A DNA stretch of 18,124 nt from the NCBI GenBank assembly GCA_030018055.1, contig JASEGN010000009.1, positions 1 to 18,124 of the forward strand, in the 5' to 3' direction. The position numbers and the translations under genes are program-made. Numbering within the stretch: position 1 is the first letter of the stretch; every line of letters begins with the position of its first letter. Positions 7,883 to 15,903 of the stretch are shown piece after piece. This stretch comes from Candidatus Aenigmatarchaeota archaeon (GTDB taxonomy: Archaea; Aenigmatarchaeota; Aenigmatarchaeia; CG10238-14; SCSR01). The notes beneath the pieces were generated by a model. It worked only from the letters and a program-made list of their open reading frames with translations, was not told the origin of the DNA and ran no database searches.

Positions 7883-8985
7883 TTTTTCACCTCAATAAAA
7901 TCTACTATTTTTTTAGCAGCTCTTCCATCACCATATGGATTCTTAAATTTTGGAATTTTAAATTTTTTAGATTCGAATTCTTTTATAAGTTTGGTGGCAT
8001 AATTCACATTCAACTTTGTTAGAAAATTAATTCCAGTTTTTAATCCCTCATCGCGTTCTGTTTTCATCCTCAGCAAAATACATGGTTTCTTGAGTGCGAG
8101 GGATTCTTCTTGAATAGATCCACCATCCGTTATTAAGTATTTACAATTTGCCAGTAATCTGATGAATTTAAGATACGGAACCACTCTGGATATTTTAATA
8201 TTTTTCTTCTTTTTGATTTTTTTCATTAAGCCAAATTTGACTAATTGTTGTTTTGTGTTGTCATGAAGAGGCCAATAAGTCTGTGTATCAACACTAGTAA
8301 TAATATTAACAATTTTTCCTAGGCGTTCTTTCGATTTAATGTTTTCATGTCTATGTATGTTTATTAAGCAAAAATTCTTTTCTTTTAATTTACCTAATTT
8401 TCTGTTAGCCATTGTAAGTGAGATGAGAGCAGAATCTATTATTGTATTGCCAACATGGATTATTCTACCTTTTAATTTTTCTTTTTTTAAATTTTCTACA
8501 GCTCCTTTAGAAACCGCAAAAAGTATGTCTGAAAATCTATCAGCAATTCTTCGAGAAATTTCTTCCGGATAAGGTTCCCACACATCATCGCTTCTTAATC
8601 CTGCTTCCAAGTGTACATTCTTCCATTTTTTGTTTACGTTTAATGCTTGGGATGACGCTACTGATGCCATTGCTGTAGACAGTGTATCACCATGGTAACA
8701 TACAAATTCTGGTTCTACACTTCTAATCTCTCTTAAAATTCTGGGAATCCCACTTAATCCCCAAAAAATCGCTTTGTGAGTTTTTACCATGAATCGCGAT
8801 GATAGTTTTGGTGGGGTATACAATGTCGCGTCAGGCTCCTTTATTTCGAAGTCTTTAACTAAATCAATTATCGAGTGCTGTCCGGTATGGATGAAATAGT
8901 AATCTATATTCCTTTTTTCTAATTCCTTCATTATGGGCATTGTTTTAATTAATTCAGCCTTTGTACCGAGGACAAATGTTATCAT
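7879..8985 (-). CDS. wecB: UDP-N-acetylglucosamine 2-epimerase (non-hydrolysing, WecB type)
   Basis: A 368-residue cytoplasmic enzyme that interconverts UDP-GlcNAc and UDP-ManNAc. It matches the family along its length: MITFVLGTKAELIKTMP at the front, HTGQHSIID at 33-41, HGDTLS at 98-103, HLEAGLRS at 125-132, PEEISRRIADRFSDILFAVS at 140-159, HVGNTIID at 177-184, INIHRHEN at 208-215, ITDGGSIQEES at 285-295, RMKTERDEG at 306-314 and NPYGDGRAAKKIV at 349-361. D100, E127, E141 and H211 fall where the catalytic residues of E. coli WecB sit. Compared with bacterial WecB, DSGG is DGGS and TERPE is TERDE. The partner dehydrogenase that makes UDP-ManNAcA is not in the window. It leads a two-gene minus-strand unit with a GT2 enzyme. 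Confidence 0.9.
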   Translation of the reverse strand: MITFVLGTKAELIKTMPIMKELEKRNIDYYFIHTGQHSIIDLVKDFEIKEPDATLYTPPKLSSRFMVKTHKAIFWGLSGIPRILREIRSVEPEFVCYHGDTLSTAMASVASSQALNVNKKWKNVHLEAGLRSDDVWEPYPEEISRRIADRFSDILFAVSKGAVENLKKEKLKGRIIHVGNTIIDSALISLTMANRKLGKLKEKNFCLINIHRHENIKSKERLGKIVNIITSVDTQTYWPLHDNTKQQLVKFGLMKKIKKKKNIKISRVVPYLKFIRLLANCKYLITDGGSIQEESLALKKPCILLRMKTERDEGLKTGINFLTKLNVNYATKLIKEFESKKFKIPKFKNPYGDGRAAKKIVDFIEVKN

Positions 8986-9014
8986 AATTTATTTTTAGAG
9001 GTTTAATAATAAAT
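8986..9014. promoter_or_regulatory. 29-bp divergent promoter spacer
   Basis: Only 29 bp separate the epimerase ATG (8985, minus) from the GTG of the plus-strand GT4 gene (9015). For the minus gene, TTTATTATTAAA (9002-9013 read in reverse) is centred about 23 nt upstream. For the plus gene, an A/T-only stretch at 8986-8996 is about 24 nt upstream, and AGAGGT at 8997-9002 could act as a weak ribosome binding site with a long 12-nt spacing. The two core promoters must overlap each other's start region. Confidence 0.4.
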
Positions 9015-10163
9015 GTGAAAAGATATAGAGTTTTCTTGAATGTTGGAGAACATCCCATCTATGATAGCATAATAAAGTTTCCTCCGCAGAGTGTTATATT
9101 TGTAAATTATTTAGCAAGAAAAAGGACTACATCAAAACTTCCAATCTATGAGAGAAGAAGAAATATTATAAGGAAAATGATAACCAAATTTACTTCCTCA
9201 TTAAGAATTCCAAGAATGTTCATCTTCCAAACTAATGCTGAGTTAATTCATTCTTCTAGGGGTATTATTCCATTGAACAAAATACCTTGGGTTATGGACA
9301 TAGAGCACGCCAAATCTTTCTTTGATGATCATAAATCATTGTTAAGCGAAAGAGCAAGAAAAATCGTAAGAAAATTTCTCTTATCAAAATACTGTAAAAA
9401 AATCTTGCCACACTCTTTTATGGCTTATAAATCTCTGACTTCTGCTTTTGGTAAAGATATAGAAGACAGAATGAAAGTAATTTATCCAGCAATAGACGCC
9501 AAAAAATTCAGAGTTAAACACAATACTTCTAAGGTTAAATTGCTTTTTGTAGCGAACAAATTTTTTGAGAAGGGAGGAAAAGAGGTTTTAGAAGCCTTTG
9601 ATGTGCTAAACAGAAGATACGACGTAGAACTTACGTTTAAATGCAGCATTTCATTAGGTTTTAAAAAAAGGTATGAAAAATACGGTAACATTAAAATTAT
9701 AGAGAAAATTTTGCCTTATGAAACTCTTTTCAAAGAACTTTATGCCAAATCAAATATATTCATTTTTCCAACATACATCGATACTTTTGGGTTTTCTTTG
9801 CTAGAAGCAATGTCGGTTGGTTTACCTCTCGTGGCAACTAATATTTTTGCAATATCAGAGATAATAGAAAATGGTAAAAATGGATTTTTGGTAGAGTCAA
9901 AAAAATATGATTGGTCTGGTGATGATGGATTGATGAGAGCAAAGTTTTTACTTGACCCTCAAAAGAGGACGAATATGTACAATTTAAACAAACCAGATAT
10001 AGTTAGGCAATTAGTTGAAAGGCTTTCTTTATTAATAGAAGATTCTTCTTTAAGAAAAAGAATGGGAAGATATGGAAGGAGGTTAGTAGAGAAAGGAAAA
10101 TTTTCAATAAAAGAAAGAAACAAAAAATTGAGAAGAATTTATCAGGAGGTATTAAGTAGGTAA
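9015..10163 (+). CDS. Family 4 (GT-B) glycosyltransferase
   Basis: A 382-residue GT4-like enzyme. The C-terminal domain is clear: LLFVANKFFEKGGKEVLEAF at 176-195 is the donor-side start, and FPTYIDTFGFSLLEAMSVGLPLVAT at 251-275 is the family signature, with D256 in place of the first Glu of E-x7-E and E264 as the second. The N-terminal acceptor domain is poorly conserved and basic (ARKRTTSKLPIYERRRN), as expected for a membrane-surface enzyme. It adds a sugar to a glycan or lipid acceptor in the cytoplasm. The start is GTG at 9015; the only ATG nearby (9013) is followed at once by a stop. A methyltransferase begins 1 nt after its stop, so they form one operon. Confidence 0.85.
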   Translation: MKRYRVFLNVGEHPIYDSIIKFPPQSVIFVNYLARKRTTSKLPIYERRRNIIRKMITKFTSSLRIPRMFIFQTNAELIHSSRGIIPLNKIPWVMDIEHAKSFFDDHKSLLSERARKIVRKFLLSKYCKKILPHSFMAYKSLTSAFGKDIEDRMKVIYPAIDAKKFRVKHNTSKVKLLFVANKFFEKGGKEVLEAFDVLNRRYDVELTFKCSISLGFKKRYEKYGNIKIIEKILPYETLFKELYAKSNIFIFPTYIDTFGFSLLEAMSVGLPLVATNIFAISEIIENGKNGFLVESKKYDWSGDDGLMRAKFLLDPQKRTNMYNLNKPDIVRQLVERLSLLIEDSSLRKRMGRYGRRLVEKGKFSIKERNKKLRRIYQEVLSR

Positions 10164-10164
10164 T

Positions 10165-10731
10165 ATGAAAAAAATTTTAGTTTTAGACATAGGGCCTGGA
10201 GAGAAAGCTTATACACCTACTCACAGAGAGAGAGTTATTACCATAGATTTTAATAAAAAATTTAATCCAACTAAGGTCCACGATTTAACCAAATTTCCTT
10301 GGCCATTTAAAGACAATACTTTCGATAAAATCTATGCTTCTCATATTATAGAGCATATCCCAAGCACAGTTAGAGCAATGGAGGAAATTTATAGGATAGC
10401 AAAACCTAATGCTTTAGTAATAATACGAGTTCCACATTTCTCTTCTAGGTCTGCGTGGATAAATCCTACACATTATAAAGCTTTTAGCATTGGGTCTTTT
10501 GATTATTTTGATCAAAATATGAGGCAACCTTATGGAAATTGTAACTTCCGCGTTATGAAAAAAGAGTTAAGATACACGAGGGCAGACGTTCCCCATGATA
10601 TAGTAACTAGAGTATTTACGAAGTTTGTGAATTTCATCGCAAATTTAAATCAAAATTTTTGCGATAGAGTATGGTGTTATTGGGTTGGAGGCTTCTCGGA
10701 AGTGTACTTTGAATTAAAGGTTATAAAGTAA
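10165..10731 (+). CDS. Small class I SAM-dependent methyltransferase
   Basis: A 188-residue Methyltransf_11-type protein. Motif I is VLDIGPGEK at 6-14, the HDL at 39-41 sits where the adenine-contacting acid lies, and FDKIYASHIIEHIP at 53-66 is the strand-4 motif. The later VPHFSSRSAWINPTHYKAFS stretch (94-113) is a recurring pattern in methyltransferases of sugar-biosynthesis loci. The methylated substrate is unknown, probably a sugar of the surface glycan. Its ATG is 1 nt after the GT4 stop; an AGGAGGT stretch at 10144-10150 lies 14 nt upstream, rather far for a ribosome site. A flippase gene follows after 39 nt. Confidence 0.85.
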   Translation: MKKILVLDIGPGEKAYTPTHRERVITIDFNKKFNPTKVHDLTKFPWPFKDNTFDKIYASHIIEHIPSTVRAMEEIYRIAKPNALVIIRVPHFSSRSAWINPTHYKAFSIGSFDYFDQNMRQPYGNCNFRVMKKELRYTRADVPHDIVTRVFTKFVNFIANLNQNFCDRVWCYWVGGFSEVYFELKVIK

Positions 10732-10770
10732 GAATAGAAACAAAATAAATCCTAAAATTACTTAATAAAT

Positions 10771-12288
10771 ATGAGCGTAAGTAAAAAACTAATCTCAAAC
10801 ACTATTTATCTTTTTTTAGACTGGTTCGTTTTAACTTCGATGGGCTTTCTCTACTGGTTTATTGCTGGCAAAACTTTACTACCAGAAGAATCTGGGATAA
10901 TAGCAACATCAACAAATTTAGCCATGGTTTTATCAGGAATTAGTTTATTAGGTTTAAATCTTTCTGTTATGAAACTTTTACCCGAATATTTGAGTAAAAA
11001 ACAAAATAAAAAAATAGCTTTTCTTTCAAGATTCTCTCTTAAGATTATATTTTTATCAAACTTAATTATCACATTAATTCTTGTGCTATCTTCGGAATTT
11101 CTAGCTTCCCTGCTTAAGGTTCCAGTTCAAGTCGTCTGGCTCTCGGCTTCAATTTTACCCGCCCTTTCATTTTCTACTCATTTTGGATCGATAATTTACG
11201 GCTTCCAAGAAATGAAAAAGTTTTTCACCAGCAATTTTTCTGGCCAGCTAACAAAAGTTGTTATTTCTGCCCTGTTAATCTTTTTGGGTTTCGGCCATTT
11301 TGGCCTTTTGATTGGATTTTTAATTGGATTTTCTTTGGTCGCTTTAATAAGATTCAGGCTTTCCTATCCTTATTTTTCTCGTTCAGCTAAAGAGGCCATT
11401 AACAAAAGGAAAATAATGTTTGATTATGCATTTCCAGCTTTTGCTTCCTTTCTGGCTTGGACTTTATTTTTAAATGGACAATATGTCTTATTAACAGTTT
11501 TAAAAAATCCAGAAATTACGGGAATTTTCACCATTGCAATGGTTTTAACTTCCATTATTGCAACTTTTCCTTCGATATTAAATCAGGCGCTATTTCCAAT
11601 TATTTCCTATCTTTCAACGAATAAAGATTCCAAAAAAAGGCAAAGCTATTTAATTCAACTAGTTTTCAGATACGGTTTATTTCTAGCTTTGCCTATAGCT
11701 GCATTTCTAGTGATTTTTTCAAAGCCCATAATTTTAATCTTTTCCATGCCAGAATATTTGGGTGCTTCCAAGCTTTTTCCGATTCTAGTTACAGGATCTT
11801 TAATTTGTGGTTTAGGAAGCATCTTTCTCTCAAGCCTATACGCGATAGGGAAAACTAAGATCAATAGAAACATCGTGATTTTAACAACTCTCGCTTTCCT
11901 TCTTTTGGCAATACCTCTAGCTTCTGTTTTAGCAGGTTTTGGTATGGCCTTAGCTTACACTTTATCTGTAACCCTTCTAGCGATCCTCAGCTTCCTTTAC
12001 ACTAGAAAATACTTGAAGGTTGAGTTGCCACTTAAAAGCATGATTAAATGTGTGACAGCGGTTTTCATTTCCATTTCATTCTTATATATAACAACAGGTT
12101 TTACTACTGGTCTTCTAGCTGGGATTCCTTTAGCTATAATAGCAGGATTAATTTATCTAGAAGCTTTAATCCTACTGAAATTTTATGTTAAAGAAGATGT
12201 TAGAATACTAGAATTTTTTGCTTCAAAATCACCTTTTCTTAGAAGACAAATTTTAACTCTGGCTAGGTTTCTTTCAAAGTGTACCTAA
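10771..12288 (+). CDS. Polysaccharide flippase of the Wzx/MOP superfamily
   Basis: A 505-residue membrane protein with about 12-14 hydrophobic helices and short basic loops, beginning MSVSKKLISNTIYLFLDWFVL. Sequence shape, early N-terminal charged segment, and the helix 4-5 part with YGFQEMKKFF (143-152) fit the polysaccharide_synt / MATE-like flippases. It should move a lipid-linked oligosaccharide from the inner to the outer face of the membrane. It ends the plus-strand GT4-methyltransferase-flippase operon, so the glycan made by these genes is likely its cargo. AAAATAAAT about 25 nt before the ATG may serve as its own weak TATA box in the 39-nt gap. Its last 15 nt overlap the tail of the convergent GlcNAc-1-P transferase gene. 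Confidence 0.88.
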   Translation: MSVSKKLISNTIYLFLDWFVLTSMGFLYWFIAGKTLLPEESGIIATSTNLAMVLSGISLLGLNLSVMKLLPEYLSKKQNKKIAFLSRFSLKIIFLSNLIITLILVLSSEFLASLLKVPVQVVWLSASILPALSFSTHFGSIIYGFQEMKKFFTSNFSGQLTKVVISALLIFLGFGHFGLLIGFLIGFSLVALIRFRLSYPYFSRSAKEAINKRKIMFDYAFPAFASFLAWTLFLNGQYVLLTVLKNPEITGIFTIAMVLTSIIATFPSILNQALFPIISYLSTNKDSKKRQSYLIQLVFRYGLFLALPIAAFLVIFSKPIILIFSMPEYLGASKLFPILVTGSLICGLGSIFLSSLYAIGKTKINRNIVILTTLAFLLLAIPLASVLAGFGMALAYTLSVTLLAILSFLYTRKYLKVELPLKSMIKCVTAVFISISFLYITTGFTTGLLAGIPLAIIAGLIYLEALILLKFYVKEDVRILEFFASKSPFLRRQILTLARFLSKCT

Positions 12289-13308
12289 AAATGGAATTAA
12301 TGAAAATATGGTTGCTAGAAGAATCATTGTTATCGTAACCTGCTTTTCTGTTAGAGGTTTCAGGTTCATTATTATGTGAGTTAAGCTGTATATTTTCTTT
12401 CCGTATGGCGGATCCAATTTTCCATCTTTTCTAAGCTTCCCCAAGCAACTAGCTTTAAATCTTGCCCTAGTTTTTAAGAAAAACTCGATTATAAAAGGTG
12501 TTAGAACAATTACCCCAACCCTTTCCATATTTCCAACTATTACACCAGCTGCAACCAAAGAACCAAGCAAGTAAGTTAAACTATCTCCAGGTAAAATCTT
12601 CGCAGGATACCAATTGAATTTTACAAATCCCAGTAAGGCTGCAAAAGAAATCAAAAATATAATCGTCCCAATACTTCCATGTAACAGTCCATACAATCCC
12701 AAGCTTAACATATAAATAACCCCCATCCCTGTCTCGCTACCATTAAATCCTGCTAAAAGATTTGTTAAGTTACTACACGCAACAACTCCTATGGGAATCA
12801 GAAAAAGCGAGTAAAAAATTCCAAAATCTATGCTACCAACAAAAGGAATTGCCATAGTAGTATCTCCAGCCATTATCACCATCAAAGGAATAGCAGCAGG
12901 AAAAGTGATTAAAGGTTTAACCCATTGTGGCAAACCAAATCTGATATCCATTCCCTCTTTTGTTTTCCTTGGTGTCAGTTTCACTCCAATGTCGTCAAGA
13001 AGACCAATAAAAGTTACAATTAAAACAGAGGAAATTATAGCAAGCAAGTAAATTATTTCTGTTTGAAAACCGTAGACAAAAGTTTTAATCCCAATATGAC
13101 TTAGCAATCCTGCCAGAATTCCAGATGCAACGCATAACCCTCCACTAGTAGGGAGTTTAGGTTTATTTTTCTTTTGCAGATCTAAACCAACTATCCCAGC
13201 CGAATACAAAAATTTTATGAAGTGAGGAGTAACGAAGAAGGTTACTACAAAAGCAAGTAACATCGAAACTAGTAAAGTTATCATGTTCTCACTAATAAAC
13301 AATTTCAT
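12274..13308 (-). CDS. Archaeal/eukaryotic-type GlcNAc-1-phosphate transferase (AglH/Alg7-like)
   Basis: A 344-residue membrane enzyme with about ten helices, of the GPT/MraY family. It should transfer a HexNAc-1-phosphate from a UDP-sugar to a polyprenyl or dolichyl phosphate, the first committed step of lipid-linked glycan assembly. Seen motifs: GLDLQKKNKPKLPTSGG at 41-57, GLLDDIG at 102-108 with the paired D105-D106, NLLAGFNGSETGMG at 183-196 and AKILPGDSLTYLLG at 236-249. The PGDS-x-T-Y form resembles eukaryotic Alg7 (GDTxxY), not bacterial MraY. The frame opens at 13308, overlapping the upstream gene by 17 nt; a second ATG at 13284 (M9) would leave a 7-nt gap and starts just before the first helix, so it is a fair alternative. 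Substrate identity (GlcNAc or other HexNAc) is inferred from family. Confidence 0.9.
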   Translation of the reverse strand: MKLFISENMITLLVSMLLAFVVTFFVTPHFIKFLYSAGIVGLDLQKKNKPKLPTSGGLCVASGILAGLLSHIGIKTFVYGFQTEIIYLLAIISSVLIVTFIGLLDDIGVKLTPRKTKEGMDIRFGLPQWVKPLITFPAAIPLMVIMAGDTTMAIPFVGSIDFGIFYSLFLIPIGVVACSNLTNLLAGFNGSETGMGVIYMLSLGLYGLLHGSIGTIIFLISFAALLGFVKFNWYPAKILPGDSLTYLLGSLVAAGVIVGNMERVGVIVLTPFIIEFFLKTRARFKASCLGKLRKDGKLDPPYGKKIYSLTHIIMNLKPLTEKQVTITMILLATIFSLIPFLGTL

Positions 13309-14899
13309 AAACTATATTTCCATCGCATATACCTTGTTGTAAACATTGCTGTAAAGAAGGGCCATTCTCATAAATTTTTTTAAAATATTCAGGATTATTT
13401 TCTAAAAACCGGACAAATTCTGCATCGTATTTTTCCTGTAAGTGTTGATTCTGCAAATCTATGCTAAATTTTTGAATGAAAAGATGAGTTATTCCGTGTT
13501 CTTTTGCTACTGATAAAGTATAATTCAAATCCTTACTTAAAGCCATATCAGCCATGTATGGGGTAGCACTTCTTTGGCAGTTATAAACAGATCTATGACA
13601 CCAGATAGTAGAGATCAAAGCATTTTCATTTGTGTTTTTCTTTATCCAATCACAAGCTTCAAAGAATGTAGGCGAAAACTGCTTTACTCTTGCCATTATG
13701 TCTAACTTTCCAGTTAAATTCTGATAGCTGAGGAAAACAACGAATACAAAAACAACTAAGGCCAAATACTTCTGATATCTTCTCATAAAATTGTAAATTT
13801 CCTCGAACCATCTCGCAGAAATTAAAGCTATTATCGAAACCCAGCCTAAAGTATATCTTGCAGCATCTTCAGCTCTTCCAGTAGAAATATAGAAAATAGC
13901 TAGAAGCATAATTAGCGAAATAAACAAGATGTCACTTATCATCTCCTTTCTAGAAGATAATAAAATTAAACCGCAAAGAAATGCGAGCACAACGAAATAA
14001 CTAGGGCCATAGGCAAAGTCTAAATAACTAGTTATTCCAATTCGATAAACGCTTTGTTCTGTTCCAACTTGCTCCACTCTTCCTGCAAATTGATATTTCT
14101 CCTGAAATTTATCAATTCTACACCCAGAGGTATCGAAGATTTTTATAAAAGGAATGTTATAACAAGGGCTTCCAAAGTAGTACCAATTTCTTAAAATCCA
14201 AGTACTTGGTATTAAAAAAATCGTTAAAAGTAGTGGGAAGTACTTTTTAAACAAAGTAAGAAATTTCTTTTCCTTTAAGAGCTGGTATAAAAATACCAAA
14301 GCAACAAATAGGTAAACAACTAAGCCGGGGATTTTTGTTAATAGGGCTAAAGCTCCAAAGATTCCGGATAAAAACCAATATTTCTTGCTATCTTCTCTTA
14401 TTGCTAGGATAAAAAGCAGGAAAAACAGGCTCATGAAGAATGTAAACAAAATGTCTGTGTAAAACAAAATGGAATAGGTAGCAAATGAAGGAACAGTTAC
14501 AGAAATTATGGAAGCGAGAAAAGCAACCTTTTGGTTGAATAGTTTTTTTACGAGAATAAAAACTGCTAAGCCAGTTAAAAATGCGATAAAAGGAGTTAAA
14601 AATTTAACTATGGTTTCGCTAAGACCAAAGATGAGGAAAAAGCCTGCTTCCAATAAGTTCCATAGAGGAGGTCTAGCAAAGCCCTCCCTTTCTAGATTGC
14701 TTCCTTCAAAAGGAGTAAAAACAGGATATTCTTTTTCTTCGTAGATATATTGAGCCATTCTTGTGTGGTAACCTTCATCGCCGAAATTTATAAAGGAGTT
14801 CATGCTCACTTGCAGTTCAAGAGTTAGAAAAACTAACAAGATTCCAAGTAGTAAAATAACTTCTGGTTTTTTAATTTCTATTGTTATTTCTTTTTCCAC
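13292..14899 (-). CDS. GT-C membrane glycosyltransferase (PMT/ArnT-like, GT39/GT83 class)
   Basis: A 535-residue membrane protein with about ten or more helices, then a soluble tail (about 395-535). FINFGDEGYHTRMAQYI at 36-52 has the D41-E42 pair expected in the first extracytoplasmic loop, ARPPLWNLLEA at 75-85 is typical, and ILRNWYYFGSPCY at 235-247 is the hallmark RN-x-x-x-x-G-x-P of the PMT_2 family. It should use a polyprenyl-phosphate sugar on the outer face to modify a glycan, lipid or protein. Cysteines 246, 260, 416, 434, 441, 519 and 525 lie in parts predicted outside and could form disulfides. The start is GTG at 14899, inside the last codons of the HTH-LAGLIDADG gene (16-nt overlap), and it overlaps the next gene by up to 17 nt. 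Confidence 0.85.
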   Translation of the reverse strand: MEKEITIEIKKPEVILLLGILLVFLTLELQVSMNSFINFGDEGYHTRMAQYIYEEKEYPVFTPFEGSNLEREGFARPPLWNLLEAGFFLIFGLSETIVKFLTPFIAFLTGLAVFILVKKLFNQKVAFLASIISVTVPSFATYSILFYTDILFTFFMSLFFLLFILAIREDSKKYWFLSGIFGALALLTKIPGLVVYLFVALVFLYQLLKEKKFLTLFKKYFPLLLTIFLIPSTWILRNWYYFGSPCYNIPFIKIFDTSGCRIDKFQEKYQFAGRVEQVGTEQSVYRIGITSYLDFAYGPSYFVVLAFLCGLILLSSRKEMISDILFISLIMLLAIFYISTGRAEDAARYTLGWVSIIALISARWFEEIYNFMRRYQKYLALVVFVFVVFLSYQNLTGKLDIMARVKQFSPTFFEACDWIKKNTNENALISTIWCHRSVYNCQRSATPYMADMALSKDLNYTLSVAKEHGITHLFIQKFSIDLQNQHLQEKYDAEFVRFLENNPEYFKKIYENGPSLQQCLQQGICDGNIVYEIVY

Positions 14900-15804
14900 T
14901 TTACCAGCTTTCTTTTTTTATTTTTATGATTTAATTTGATATTCTTATAAAACTTTTCTAAATTCTCTTTACCGCGAATTGTTAGCGTGTGTTGTATTTT
15001 TCTATTTGGTCTTTTATCTACTCTTATCCCGTATTTGCATTCTATATTAAACTCGGCTAATGTATCTGCTATCTGATGAATTAACTCTTTGTTAGTCAGA
15101 GCTATAACTATACAGTCCTTAGCAACTGTGCATTCATCATCAAAAATTCCACTTAAGAATTCCCCTTTTACTCGAAGGTCAGCATTCATGATCACTTTTG
15201 GCACCCTCCCATCATAGGTTCCACACTGACCAAAAAATTTCCTTAAAATTCTTCCAATACCAGAACTGAAGCTTACCTCCATGAAATCTTTACAACCACC
15301 ACGATTTCCTCTCCAGATACTGTACTTGGTAGGGCCGAAAATTGAAATCATATCTTTTATGAAAGATTTCACTAAAAGATGATCGCTATTTCCGTATCTC
15401 ACGTTTACACCACGCGTTCTTCTTATATTTCCATCGCCTAGTAGATGCCCGATTATTCTAACAAGCCTAGGTGTCAATCTAAAAGGGAATTTAACTCGAA
15501 ACCAGTAGCCTCTTCCTCCAGATTTCATTTTTATAATGTTTTCTTCCAAAATTTTCAGAAATTTTTCTTTTTGTGGCGAGAGCTCAATTATCTGAAAGAG
15601 CCTTCTCAGAGAGAAGCTCTTCTTTCCGTGAACTAGATTATGGAAGTATGGAAAACAAACACCAAGAAGTCGAGCAGTTTTCCTTTGTCCGCCGATGCTA
15701 TTTGCAACTTCTCTCAAATACCCATCTTTAAGTTTTACGAGCAATTCCTCAGGAAAGTCATGAATACACCATTCCACATACGCCATTTTTGTTTCTTCAG
15801 TCAT
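14884..15804 (-). CDS. HTH plus LAGLIDADG endonuclease-like protein
   Basis: A 306-residue protein from the ATG at 15804. Residues about 28-90 look like a Cro/C1-type helix-turn-helix: REVANSIGGQRKTARLLGV (31-49), then FPYFHNLVHGKKSFSLRRLF. Residues about 108-290 carry two LAGLIDADG motifs, IIGHLLGDG at 117-125 and LSGIFDDEC at 217-225. The eighth position, which binds the catalytic metal, is acidic in both (D124 and E224), so cleavage activity is possible; the final Gly of the second motif is Cys. It is not an intein or intron product, since no host gene is split. It may be a freestanding homing endonuclease or a DNA-binding regulator built from one. It is first in an operon with the GT-C and GlcNAc-1-P transferase genes, overlapping the next by 16 nt. 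The start fits a TATA box about 26 nt upstream. Confidence 0.85.
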   Translation of the reverse strand: MTEETKMAYVEWCIHDFPEELLVKLKDGYLREVANSIGGQRKTARLLGVCFPYFHNLVHGKKSFSLRRLFQIIELSPQKEKFLKILEENIIKMKSGGRGYWFRVKFPFRLTPRLVRIIGHLLGDGNIRRTRGVNVRYGNSDHLLVKSFIKDMISIFGPTKYSIWRGNRGGCKDFMEVSFSSGIGRILRKFFGQCGTYDGRVPKVIMNADLRVKGEFLSGIFDDECTVAKDCIVIALTNKELIHQIADTLAEFNIECKYGIRVDKRPNRKIQHTLTIRGKENLEKFYKNIKLNHKNKKRKLVKWKKK

Positions 15805-15822
15805 ACAATTATACTTTAATAC

Positions 15823-15835
15823 TTTTAATATAAAG
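15823..15835 (-). promoter_or_regulatory. TATA box for the HTH-LAGLIDADG operon
   Basis: CTTTATATTAAAA read on the minus strand, centred about 26 nt from the ATG at 15804. This spacing predicts a leaderless message and is the main reason for choosing that start over the longer open frame reaching 15897. Confidence 0.65.
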
Positions 15836-15854
15836 ATTTTGTAATAAAAAGTAT

Positions 15855-15898
15855 ATTGTATAAAATATAAAAAGATATAAAAGATTATTTTATACAAT
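15855..15898. promoter_or_regulatory. 13-bp inverted repeat around a TATA box, candidate operator
   Basis: Arms ATTGTATAAAATA (15855-15867) and TATTTTATACAAT (15886-15898) are perfect reverse complements, separated by 18 bp. The spacer contains ATATAAAA (15875-15882), the likely TATA box of the small gene starting at 15904 (about 25 nt away). The arm core ATTGTAT occurs a third time on the minus strand at 15803-15809, directly at the start of the divergent HTH-LAGLIDADG gene. A protein bound here could control both genes; this is inference from position and symmetry. Confidence 0.55.
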
Positions 15899-15903
15899 TT
15901 AAC

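Noticed and set aside
7428..7898. Plus-strand open frame of about 156 codons opposite the GT2 gene
   Set aside because: It mirrors a well-supported glycosyltransferase; the Phe/Ser-rich product is what an antisense frame of a Lys-rich AT-rich gene gives.
14884..15804. Intein or group I intron endonuclease
   Set aside because: No interrupted host gene, no splice-junction residues (N-terminal Cys/Ser and C-terminal His-Asn), and an own promoter and start.
15805..15897. In-frame extension of the HTH-LAGLIDADG gene to an upstream ATG at 15897
   Set aside because: The added 31 residues are Ile/Phe/Tyr/Lys-rich and come from AT-rich spacer DNA that holds a strong TATA box 26 nt before the ATG at 15804.
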